Source: Verrucomicrobiales bacterium
GTDB lineage: Bacteria > Verrucomicrobiota > Verrucomicrobiia > Verrucomicrobiales > V1-33
NCBI GenBank assembly: GCA_028293305.1
Contig: JAQGPD010000287.1
Span: forward strand, 1 to 16,921
Length of the DNA: 16,921 nt
Reading direction: 5' to 3'
A program made the translations under genes and the position numbers. The notes below the pieces were generated by a model. The model did no database searches. It saw nothing but the letters and a program-made list of their open reading frames with translations, and was not told where the DNA came from. How positions within the stretch are numbered: the first letter of the stretch is position 1; each line of letters starts with the position of its first letter. Positions 1 through 6,762 of this stretch are shown here, in pieces.

Positions 1-625
1 TGACATCCGTCGCGGGCTGGCCGTTGATTTTGGCGTTGATGAAATCGGGGAACTGGGTGGCGGAGTGGTTGCCCCAGATGGCGGTGTTGGTTACGGCGGA
101 GACGGGCACGCCGGCTTTGGCGGCGAGTTGGGATTTCGCGCGGTTTTCGTCGAGGCGGGTCATGGCGAACCAACGGTTGGCGGGGATGCCTTTGGCGTTG
201 TTCATCGCGATGAGGCAGTTGGTGTTGCAGGGATTTCCAACCACGAGAATGCGGACGTCCGGCGCGGCGTTTTTCTCGATCGCCTGGCCCTGACCGATGA
301 AGATTTTGCCGTTAATATTGAGAAGATCGCCGCGTTCCATCCCGGCTTTGCGGGGGACGCTGCCGACGAGCAGGGCCCAGTTCACGTCTTTGAAACCGAC
401 ATTCAGGTCCGCGGTCGGGACGATGCCTTGCAGGAGCGGGAAGGCGCAGTCGTCCAGTTCCATGACCACGCCCTGGAGAGCGGGCAGGGCGGGCTCGATC
501 TCGATCAGATGCAAAATCACGGGTTGGTCCGGGCCGAACATGGCGCCCGACGCGATGCGGAAGAGCAGGGAATAACCAATTTGGCCGGCGGCACCGGTGA
601 CTGCGACTCGGATCGGGGATTTCAT
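1..625 (-). CDS. mdh: Malate dehydrogenase, N-terminal part (cut by window edge)
   Basis: Catalyses NAD-dependent interconversion of malate and oxaloacetate in the cytoplasmic TCA cycle. The minus-strand reading starts at the ATG complementary to 623-625 and stays open for 208 codons to the left edge, so the C-terminus lies outside. The dinucleotide-binding glycine motif GAAGQIG is at residues 11-17. The mobile substrate loop RKAGMERGDLL (about 92-102) supplies Arg92 and Arg98. VGNPCNTN (129-136) follows. LDENR holds catalytic Asp159 and substrate Arg162, and WGNHS holds catalytic His187, so every active-site residue expected in this stretch is present. The family is usually about 310-330 aa, so roughly a third is missing. 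It is divergent from the ABC cluster. The leader before the ATG is pyrimidine-rich with no Shine-Dalgarno site. The family assignment is secure. Confidence 0.96.
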   Translation of the reverse strand, partial: MKSPIRVAVTGAAGQIGYSLLFRIASGAMFGPDQPVILHLIEIEPALPALQGVVMELDDCAFPLLQGIVPTADLNVGFKDVNWALLVGSVPRKAGMERGDLLNINGKIFIGQGQAIEKNAAPDVRILVVGNPCNTNCLIAMNNAKGIPANRWFAMTRLDENRAKSQLAAKAGVPVSAVTNTAIWGNHSATQFPDFINAKINGQPATDV

Positions 626-905
626 AGGATGGGAGGGTGGATGGATGGGGTGGATTTCGGAAAACGGGGGGAGAGAAAGGAGCATGGTCTTAGCACGCCA
701 CCGGCGGGGCACAAGGGGCGGAATGCGTTGGCAGTTCCGCAGGTGCGGGTCAATGGACTTGAAATATTAAAATTCCATGACCTTGGACAATCCGGGGGTT
801 GAACAAGTGGTTCTTGCCAATTCCGCCGCCGGGGGCTATGAACACGGCCCTTCCCGGACTTGGCTCCCAGGCCTTTCCCGGGGCGGCCTTCCCCTTTTCC
901 GACCT
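626..905. other. Divergent intergenic region between mdh and the ABC cluster
   Basis: This spacer must hold the promoters for mdh (minus) and the ABC operon (plus), but I see no convincing -35/-10 pair on either strand. Visible features are a GGAT/GGGT-rich purine tract at 626-653 (pyrimidine-rich on the mdh sense strand), an inverted repeat GCGGAA/TTCCGC at 718-723 and 735-740 with an 11-nt loop, and a short AT-rich island around 758-775 that is the best place for a -10 element. The reading frame of the ABC ATPase stays open upstream to an ATG at 777, but the translated stretch 777-905 has no resemblance to an ABC protein and is taken as non-coding. Confidence 0.4.
887..900 (+). promoter_or_regulatory. 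Pyrimidine tract in place of a Shine-Dalgarno site (ABC ATPase)
   Basis: Fourteen consecutive pyrimidines end 5 nt before the chosen ATG at 906, and there is no AGGAGG-like sequence. The same arrangement recurs before the next three genes of this cluster. That supports 906 as the start, and may mean initiation through ribosomal protein S1 or an unstructured leader, which is inference. Confidence 0.35.
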
Positions 906-1841
906 ATGATGATCAATGTTCAGAACCTGACAAAACGCTTTTCCGGGCGCACGGCGGTGGATGGTATTTCATTCCAGGTCCAGCCGGGGGAAATTGTCGG
1001 CTTTCTCGGGCCGAACGGGGCCGGGAAATCCACCACGATGCGTATGCTGACCGGGTATTTGCCCCCGACCAGCGGCTCGGCCTCCATCAGCGGGCACGAT
1101 GTTTTCAATGACTCCCTGAAAGCCCGGCGCGAGATCGGGTTCATGCCGGAAAATGTGCCACTTTACGAGGACATGCGCGTGGCGGAATACCTCAGCTTCC
1201 GCGCCGCTTTGAAAGGCGTGAAAATCCGCGAAGTCCGCAGCCATGTGGAGCGCGCCATGGAATATTGCGGCCTGACCGAGGTGAAGAAAAAAATGATAGG
1301 CACCCTTTCCAAGGGATTCCGCCAACGCGTCGGGCTGGCCGATGCCCTGGTGCATAAACCGCGGCTTCTCATTCTGGACGAACCCACCAACGGCCTCGAC
1401 CCCAACCAGATCCGTCAGGTGCGCAGCCTCATCACCCAGCTGGCCGGCGAACACACCATCCTGCTTTCCACCCATATATTAAGCGAAGTCCAGATGTCCT
1501 GCCGCCGGGTCATCATCATCAATAAAGGCACCATCCGCGCCGACGACACCCCGGATGCCCTCGCGAACAACCTGCAATCCAGCGGGACCGTCAGCGTGGA
1601 GCTCAAAGCAGCCCCCGCCGAGGCCGAGGAAAAACTCACCGCTCTCGAACACGTCCGCCGCCTTTCCTCCTCCGATGCCGGCGGCGGTTGGCACCGGTAT
1701 GAACTCCGAGTCGAACCCGGCGGCGACGTGCGCGTGGACATTTCCGAGCTGGCCCGCGCCCGCCAATGGTCGCTGCGCGAGCTCACCCAACATAACGCCA
1801 CCCTCGAAGACGTCTTTGTCGAACTCACCCAGCGCGACTGA
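906..1841 (+). CDS. ABC transporter ATP-binding protein, GldA-like
   Basis: Cytoplasmic ATPase that should power the membrane complex encoded by the next three genes. Start chosen at the first of two adjacent ATGs (906 and 909), giving 311 aa beginning MMINVQNLTKRF, the normal N-terminus of this family. The Walker A GPNGAGKST is at residues 35-43, the signature LSKGFRQR at 134-141, the Walker B plus catalytic Glu (LLILDEP) at 154-160, the D-loop follows, and the switch His is His190. The Q-loop region reads GFMPENVPLY, with PE where many ABC proteins have Gln, a common variant in this subfamily as I recall it. Residues about 225-311 form the C-terminal extension typical of drug- and gliding-type exporters. 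The GldF- and GldG-like genes downstream support the GldA-like label. Homologues are widespread in bacteria that do not glide, so a motility role is not implied. Confidence 0.93.
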   Translation: MMINVQNLTKRFSGRTAVDGISFQVQPGEIVGFLGPNGAGKSTTMRMLTGYLPPTSGSASISGHDVFNDSLKARREIGFMPENVPLYEDMRVAEYLSFRAALKGVKIREVRSHVERAMEYCGLTEVKKKMIGTLSKGFRQRVGLADALVHKPRLLILDEPTNGLDPNQIRQVRSLITQLAGEHTILLSTHILSEVQMSCRRVIIINKGTIRADDTPDALANNLQSSGTVSVELKAAPAEAEEKLTALEHVRRLSSSDAGGGWHRYELRVEPGGDVRVDISELARARQWSLRELTQHNATLEDVFVELTQRD

Positions 1842-1846
1842 AGACG

Positions 1847-1888
1847 GATAATCAATAACTTATAACCGATAACCGATAACTGGTAACA
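1847..1888 (+). repeat. Heptanucleotide tandem array (GATAACC-like, 6 units)
   Basis: Six contiguous 7-bp units: GATAATC, AATAACT, TATAACC, GATAACC, GATAACT, GGTAACA. They start 5 bases after the ATPase stop codon and lie in the 96-nt spacer before the permease gene. The array resembles the short tandemly repeated heptamers known from cyanobacterial intergenic DNA in form, not in sequence. It is far more AT-rich than the flanking genes. Function unknown. Confidence 0.8.
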
Positions 1889-1923
1889 GCCCCCCTGAGC
1901 CCCCCCCCCTCAATCCTCCCCGA

Positions 1924-1937
1924 TCCCTTTCCCTCCC
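1924..1937 (+). promoter_or_regulatory. Pyrimidine tract abutting the permease start codon
   Basis: Fourteen pyrimidines (TCCCTTTCCCTCCC) run directly into the ATG at 1938, leaving no room for a conventional Shine-Dalgarno element at normal spacing. It matches the pattern before the other genes of the cluster. Confidence 0.4.
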
Positions 1938-2696
1938 ATGCGAACTTTTCTAATCCTGCTAGGCAAAGAGCTGCGGGCCTTCTTTCTCTCGCCCGTCGCC
2001 TGGGTCGTCCTGGCGCTCTTCATGGTCATCACCGGCCAGTCCTTCAGCCTTTCCATCGGCCTGCTGCGTGAAAAGCCGTCCGACTTCAGCATCGTCCGCT
2101 GGACCTTCTTCCCACAGTGGTTTTGGTATTATTACTTCTTCCTTTTCCCGCTCATCACCATGCGTCTTTTCGCGGAGGAACAGCGTGCGGGAACCTTGGA
2201 AAGCCTGCTCACCGCGCCCGTCCGCACCTGGCAGGTATTGATGGCGAAATACTCCTCCGCCATGATTTTTTATTGTGTGCTTTGGCTGCCCGCCTTGTTG
2301 TATTTCGGCCTGCTGCACTGGGTTATGCGCGGGGATGTGGAGATCCCCATGGGGGCCCTCGGCGGAAGTTATTTGATCCTTTTCGCCACCGGTTTGTTCC
2401 ACGTCGCCGTCGGCTGCCTGGCATCCTCCCTGACCAGAAATCAGATCATCGCCGCCATCCTCGGCTACGCGCTCATCCTGCTCCACTTCCTGGCCGGGAC
2501 GTTCCTGATGTATCTGTCCCAGGAAAATCCGGACCGCCTCCGCCCCTTGCTGGATCAGGTCGTCACCATGCGTCACATGGATTATTTCACCCTCGGCCTC
2601 ATCGACTCCCGCCCCTTGGCCTATTACGTCAGCGCCACCGTGCTGGTGCTCATGATCACCCACCAAGTCCTGGAATACCGCCGCTGGAAAGCCTGA
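1938..2696 (+). CDS. ABC-2 type permease, GldF-like
   Basis: Integral inner-membrane subunit of the ABC complex, 252 aa, with about six hydrophobic segments at residues 19-41, 60-77, 104-126, 142-165, 170-193 and 227-245. Between the second and third lies RLFAEEQRAGTLESLLTAPV (77-96), the conserved cytoplasmic coupling motif of ABC-2 permeases (EE-x-x-GT-x-E-x-L-x-T-x-P). The N-terminal LLGKELRAFFLSPVAWVV matches the amphipathic entry of GldF-type proteins. Length fits the family (about 240-250 aa). It lies 96 nt after the ATPase gene and 103 nt before the GldG-like gene, on the same strand, consistent with one operon. The substrate cannot be read from the sequence. Confidence 0.9.
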   Translation: MRTFLILLGKELRAFFLSPVAWVVLALFMVITGQSFSLSIGLLREKPSDFSIVRWTFFPQWFWYYYFFLFPLITMRLFAEEQRAGTLESLLTAPVRTWQVLMAKYSSAMIFYCVLWLPALLYFGLLHWVMRGDVEIPMGALGGSYLILFATGLFHVAVGCLASSLTRNQIIAAILGYALILLHFLAGTFLMYLSQENPDRLRPLLDQVVTMRHMDYFTLGLIDSRPLAYYVSATVLVLMITHQVLEYRRWKA

Positions 2697-2718
2697 CCCC
2701 CCAGGGTTTTCGTCGAAA

Positions 2719-2796
2719 CATTTCCAATTTCCAAATTTCCCGGCTTCCCGCTTCCCGATTTCTTAATTTCCCGATTTCTTAATTTCCAAATTTTCC
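2719..2796 (+). repeat. Degenerate 7-9 bp tandem array (AATTTCC-like)
   Basis: The spacer between the permease and GldG-like genes is almost entirely short units: CATTTCC, AATTTCC, AAATTTCC, CGGCTTCC, CGCTTCC, then a perfect 16-bp tandem pair CGATTTCTTAATTTCC at 2756-2771 and 2772-2787, then AAATTTTCC. It ends as the C/T run directly before the ATG at 2800. The same sequence family, read on the other strand, occurs at 11459-11580 upstream of plsX. In both places the pyrimidine-rich strand is the sense strand of the following gene. Confidence 0.85.
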
Positions 2797-2799
2797 CCC

Positions 2800-4356
2800 A
2801 TGGCCTCCCCTCCCGACCCCGCTGAAGCCACAGAAGCCATCGAACCCGCGCCCCCGGACGCGAAGGTGCCGCGCATCCAGCGACTGCGGATCACCATCAA
2901 TGTTTTCATCCAGATCCTGCTGATGCTGGCCCTCTTCGGTCTGGCCAACTATCTGGCCTCCCGCCATTTCAAACAGTGGGACTACACCTTCGACCGCAAG
3001 TTCACCCTCGCGGAAAGCACCACGGATTTCCTCAAAAAAATGGCCGTGCCCATCCGCATCACGGCCTTGACAGTGCGTGGCTCCGATCCCGAAAAAGACC
3101 TCAGCGCCCTGCTTCAGCAGTATAAGGAAAACATGAAAGGCAAAGTCGATATCAAAGTCATCGACACCCGCCGCGACGTGCAGGCCTATGAGCAGTTCAA
3201 AGCCCAGCTTTTCAAACTCGGTCTGAAAGTGGAGACCAACGGCGTGCTGGTGCAATCCGATGCCGGCACGAAATCGAAGGCGAATCAAAACTCCTACAAG
3301 TTCATTTCCGAGGACGAACTGTATGACGTCGATGCCGTCAAACAAACCGCCACCGCATTCAAAGGCGAGGGCTTGATCAACTCCGCGATCCGTGCCGTCA
3401 CCAGCGTGGACCGCCCCACCGTCGGGATCGTTGCGGGACTGGGCACTTGGCGTATCCTTCCGGACCGGACCTCCGTCTATGATGAGCTTCGACGCATTGC
3501 CGGATTGCAAAACATCGATCTTGAACCCTTCCCGATCCTGGCGGAATCCGAGGTTCCCTCACATATCAATGCCTTGTTATGGGTGGCCCCCGCCGACATC
3601 ACGGAACGCGAGGCCGGCATGCTGAAGGTCTTCTTTGAAAAGCCGGGTCATTCCCTCATGATCATGTTGAATCCCGCCAACCGCACCAAGGTGTTGGATG
3701 CCTTTTTATCACAATACGGCATTATCCCCCAGGACGACCGCGTCATCGCCGTGCAGTCCGGTTCGTCCGGGATTTTGAAGCGTTTCGATGTCGATGCCCG
3801 CTTCCTCGACGGGTCCGTGCTGACGCAGGGCATTGTCAGCCAGAGCACCATATTCCTTGATCAGACCAAGTCGCTGAAAATCGAAACCGGCTCCGATAAA
3901 CAACGGGCGGAGAACATCGACGTGAAGCCCCTGCTTTCCCCCGCCGCCGATACTTTCTGGGGTGAAAAGGACTTCGAGGAAACCTATCCGCGTTTTGACA
4001 AAGCAACGGACAATGGCGCGCCCGTTTACATCGCCGCCGCCGCCGAACGCGGGGCCGCAAAGGATCCCCGGGTGCAGGTGCAAAGTTCACGCCTCCTTGT
4101 TTTTGGAAACAGCGCCTTCGCGGACCCTGACAGCACCAACGCCGCCAACTACGACTTCGTCACCCGCAGCATGAACTGGATGCTCCACCGGGACGTGGTG
4201 ACCTCCAATGACAGCTCGACTGACAAAACCAAACACCGGTTCCGCATTCTCATCAAACCGGAGCAATGGCAGCGCATTTTCTGGACCTCCACCGTCATCC
4301 TTCCCCTCGCCGCCCTCATGGCCGGGCTCATGGTTTGGAGTTCCCGCCGGAACTGA
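2800..4356 (+). CDS. GldG-like ABC auxiliary protein
   Basis: 518 aa, resembling the auxiliary component of gliding-type ABC transporters (GldG family, ABC_transp_aux-like region). A proline- and acid-rich cytoplasmic tail (1-30) is followed by a transmembrane helix (about 31-53), then RKFTLAESTTDFLKKMAVPI, the usual entry to the extracytoplasmic domain. The large middle part has alternating beta/alpha character. A second helix, ending WSSRRN, is at about 493-518. Two terminal anchors around a periplasmic domain is the GldG layout. Nothing catalytic is recognised; the family is thought to act structurally or in substrate handling, and its role outside Bacteroidota gliding is unknown. The ATG follows a nine-base pyrimidine run without a Shine-Dalgarno site. 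The start gives a sensible N-in topology with basic residues just before the helix. Confidence 0.86.
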   Translation: MASPPDPAEATEAIEPAPPDAKVPRIQRLRITINVFIQILLMLALFGLANYLASRHFKQWDYTFDRKFTLAESTTDFLKKMAVPIRITALTVRGSDPEKDLSALLQQYKENMKGKVDIKVIDTRRDVQAYEQFKAQLFKLGLKVETNGVLVQSDAGTKSKANQNSYKFISEDELYDVDAVKQTATAFKGEGLINSAIRAVTSVDRPTVGIVAGLGTWRILPDRTSVYDELRRIAGLQNIDLEPFPILAESEVPSHINALLWVAPADITEREAGMLKVFFEKPGHSLMIMLNPANRTKVLDAFLSQYGIIPQDDRVIAVQSGSSGILKRFDVDARFLDGSVLTQGIVSQSTIFLDQTKSLKIETGSDKQRAENIDVKPLLSPAADTFWGEKDFEETYPRFDKATDNGAPVYIAAAAERGAAKDPRVQVQSSRLLVFGNSAFADPDSTNAANYDFVTRSMNWMLHRDVVTSNDSSTDKTKHRFRILIKPEQWQRIFWTSTVILPLAALMAGLMVWSSRRN

Positions 4357-4421
4357 CCGCGTTTTCCGCCAGCCATGCGGCTTTGGACTTTCCAAAACAG
4401 CCGTCCTGACAAACCCAAAAA

Positions 4422-4439
4422 TCCCTTTCCTTCCTTCCC
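4422..4439 (+). promoter_or_regulatory. 18-base pyrimidine tract abutting a GTG start
   Basis: TCCCTTTCCTTCCTTCCC runs without a purine up to the GTG at 4440. It is the longest of the pyrimidine leaders in this cluster and precedes its only non-ATG start. Together with the signal-anchor sequence that begins at once, it supports GTG as the true start. Confidence 0.45.
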
Positions 4440-6410
4440 GTGAAACTGCGCACCACCATTCTGCTGCTCCTGCTCACCGCCGGATTGGCCGCCTATGTGC
4501 TGCTGCACGAGCGGCGCCAGCCTCCGCGGAATCTCGCCGGATTTCTCCTCTTCGACCTTGAGGGAGATGTGGTGAAGGACGAGGCGGTTTCCCTGGAAAT
4601 CACCCCGGATGACGTCGGCGGCATCGATCTCAAAAGCGCCGCCGCCGACCTCGCTTTCCGCCGCGGCGACGATGGGACCTGGGAGATGACCCGCGGCCTG
4701 AAGGACCGGGCCAGCCGCGACACCATCCGCACCCTTCTGGATTTTGTCAGCAAAGCCAAGATCCTGGATGTGCTCAATGCGGATGAGGTGACCAGCGGTC
4801 AGGTCAAGGAGTCCTCCCTCGGCCTGGATGAAAGCGGCAGCGTGGAAATCACCTATCGGAAACCCGGCGGAAACCGCCTCGTGACCCTGACCGTCGGTCG
4901 CACCGCTCCGTTGGGAAATGCGGTGTATGTGAGGTTCAAGGAAGTGAAATCACGCGAGGATATTTATATTGTCAGTCCCGGCCAGACCAAGGCTGCGGAC
5001 CGCGATCCCGCGCGGGAATTCCGCGAGTTCCTAACTCAACCCATCGATCAGTTCCGGGACCGCTCCATTGCGAAATATCCCGCCGAACGCATTCGCAAAT
5101 TCTCCGTGAAACGCGGGGAAGGGGAGATCGAAATCAGCCGGGAATCCACCAACGAGGCGGACGGCACGCCGTGGATCATCACCCGGCCACTGGCCAATGC
5201 GCGCGCCGATCAGGCGGTCGTGACGGATTTCCTGAACATGATCACCGGCGAGAAATTGTCAGGATTCACCGCCACCACCGGCACGGGCGGCGCGCTTCCC
5301 GCCGGGCAGATGTTGGCGGAGGTCACCCTCTGGCCGGACGGCGCTTACGACCGCAAGGGCATCAGCCTGACATTTTTCCCGGACCCCGATGCCGGCTCCA
5401 AGGACGCCATCTGCCGCGACCGCGAACGCCGCACGGAATTCAAAGTCAGCCGCGAATTCGTCGACGGTATCGCCATGGCGGACAATCCGAACATGTTCCG
5501 CGATCCGAAATTGGGGAACATCGATCCCGCCAAAGTCGTGACTCTGGAAGTGGATATCAACAATGGCGACAGCGTCTCGTTATATAAAATCGGAGAGCGC
5601 TGGGTGGTCCGGAAAAAGGGGACCGAGGAATTCCAGGCCGCTGCGGCCGAAGTCGTCGGGAAGCTGATCAAAAACATCAACGAGTCCGAGATCCGGGAAT
5701 TCGCGGGCGACTCCCTGACAGATAAATCCATCTACGGACTGGACCAACCGGCCATCACCCTGACCTTCGCCACCGGCAAGCACGCGGGATTGGAAAACCT
5801 TTCGCCCCTCACCACCGACAACAGCCGGATCCTGCGTTTCGGCGTCATGCCCACGGGAAAAGTCTACGCCAACTTCGCCGGCGAACCCTTTGTCTATGAT
5901 GTGGGGCCCGAGGTGGCCGCGCTCGTGCCCCGGCAGCTCATCCGTTGGCGCACCCTTCAATTGCCGGGCTTCGAGCGCGTGGAGCTGCGGGCCATGCGGC
6001 AGGTGCTGGGCGGGGCTCCGCCAGTGGAACTCACGGCGGCGGCAAATTCCTTCGTCTGGTCCGCGCAACGCTCCGGCGAGGACGTGTCCGCCATGCTGGA
6101 CCAGGCCGCTGCGGAAAACATGGCTGCGCGCCTCGGCACGCTCCAGGTATCCGCCTGGCAGGGCGAATCCGATGCCAGCCTGAAAGCCCTGGCCGCCGCT
6201 CCGGTGGTCATTGAAGCTGCCTTCGAAAAAGGAGCCGACTCCAACGGCACCGGCCGCGGCCAACAAATCCGCCTCGAATTCGCCCCCATGTCCGCCAGCG
6301 ACCGCGCCCCTTTGTTCTACGGACGCCACAGCTCCGTCCCCGGCTTCTTTTTGATAGACGCCCAAACCGTGAAAGACCTGGCCGCTCCGTTGCTGAAGGC
6401 GGCCCCCTAA
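4440..6410 (+). CDS. DUF4340-type membrane-anchored protein
   Basis: 656 aa from a GTG start. The N-terminus MKLRTTILLLLLTAGLAAYV is a signal anchor (helix about 5-22); the rest is hydrophilic and should lie outside the cytoplasm. It resembles DUF4340 proteins, with repeated beta-strand modules such as WEMTRGLKDRASRDTIRTLL and WIITRPLANARADQAVVTDF, where a short strand is followed by a helix that counts residues to be evaluated. At least two further copies, near KIGERWVVRKKGTEEFQAAA and in the C-terminal third, suggest a multi-module protein. It is 83 nt after the GldG-like gene, the usual place for this family beside GldG-like proteins, so it is probably another extracytoplasmic partner of the ABC complex. 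The molecular function of the family is unknown. A terminator-like stem-loop begins 21 nt after its stop. Confidence 0.85.
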   Translation: MKLRTTILLLLLTAGLAAYVLLHERRQPPRNLAGFLLFDLEGDVVKDEAVSLEITPDDVGGIDLKSAAADLAFRRGDDGTWEMTRGLKDRASRDTIRTLLDFVSKAKILDVLNADEVTSGQVKESSLGLDESGSVEITYRKPGGNRLVTLTVGRTAPLGNAVYVRFKEVKSREDIYIVSPGQTKAADRDPAREFREFLTQPIDQFRDRSIAKYPAERIRKFSVKRGEGEIEISRESTNEADGTPWIITRPLANARADQAVVTDFLNMITGEKLSGFTATTGTGGALPAGQMLAEVTLWPDGAYDRKGISLTFFPDPDAGSKDAICRDRERRTEFKVSREFVDGIAMADNPNMFRDPKLGNIDPAKVVTLEVDINNGDSVSLYKIGERWVVRKKGTEEFQAAAAEVVGKLIKNINESEIREFAGDSLTDKSIYGLDQPAITLTFATGKHAGLENLSPLTTDNSRILRFGVMPTGKVYANFAGEPFVYDVGPEVAALVPRQLIRWRTLQLPGFERVELRAMRQVLGGAPPVELTAAANSFVWSAQRSGEDVSAMLDQAAAENMAARLGTLQVSAWQGESDASLKALAAAPVVIEAAFEKGADSNGTGRGQQIRLEFAPMSASDRAPLFYGRHSSVPGFFLIDAQTVKDLAAPLLKAAP

Positions 6411-6431
6411 GTTAGGATGACGGTTTTTTGC

Positions 6432-6462
6432 AGCAAGGCCCGTCCCGGCCTTGTTTTCAGCT
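6432..6462 (+). terminator. Terminator-like stem-loop ending the ABC cluster; copy 1 of a 31-bp repeat
   Basis: A 7-bp perfect stem CAAGGCC (6434-6440) / GGCCTTG (6447-6453) encloses a 6-nt loop and is followed by TTTT (6454-6457). It lies 21 nt after the DUF4340 stop, so intrinsic termination fits, though the U-run is short. All 31 bases recur in exact inverted orientation at 8951-8981. Confidence 0.6.
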
Positions 6463-6579
6463 GACTGGGGAAATTCAGGTTGGTTTCCGTTAGGTTCCAT
6501 GCTGTCGGACTGCTTGTGTCGAACTGCTTCCCAGTCATTGCCTAACTTGTCTGTTTCCTGGCGGGAATCTGAAATAGAT

Positions 6580-6667
6580 TCGGCTCAGCGAGCTTCGCCT
6601 TGGAAAGCGGAGACAAGTCTCCGCGCTCCACGGCGTTCCGCAGTCCATCGCGCTCTGCGCTCCACGG
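6580..6667. repeat. Palindromic dispersed-repeat-like element upstream of nadE
   Basis: A perfect 8-bp inverted repeat GCGGAGAC / GTCTCCGC lies at 6607-6614 and 6617-6624 with a 2-base centre, preceded by CAGCGAGCTTCGCCTTGG. It is followed by two copies of GCGCTCCACGG at 6623-6633 and 6657-6667. I recall very similar sequences (a GCGGAGAC palindrome beside a GAGCTTCGCC word) many times in Verrucomicrobiota genomes. That is memory, not a search. The rest of the 352-nt spacer before nadE shows no coding potential on either strand. Confidence 0.55.
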
Positions 6668-6762
6668 TTGGCTTTCCGCTCTCCATGCTCCATTTTTCTT
6701 GATTTGGTTGATTGGGCGATGGGCTTGCGATGGGGGCGGACGGAGCGTAAGGCAGGCACAGT

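Noticed and set aside
65..802. Plus-strand open frame of 245 codons opposite mdh
   Set aside because: It lies antisense to malate dehydrogenase, whose catalytic residues are intact; the predicted protein is Gly/Asp/His-rich low-quality sequence typical of a shadow frame in GC-rich DNA.
777..905. Extended N-terminus for the ABC ATPase from an ATG at 777
   Set aside because: The 43 extra residues have no ABC-family character, while MMINVQNLTKRF at 906 is the standard family start and follows a pyrimidine leader like its operon neighbours.
5580..6500. Minus-strand open frame of 306 codons opposite the DUF4340 gene
   Set aside because: Antisense to a gene with a clear signal anchor and operon context; its start region lies in the terminator-like repeat.
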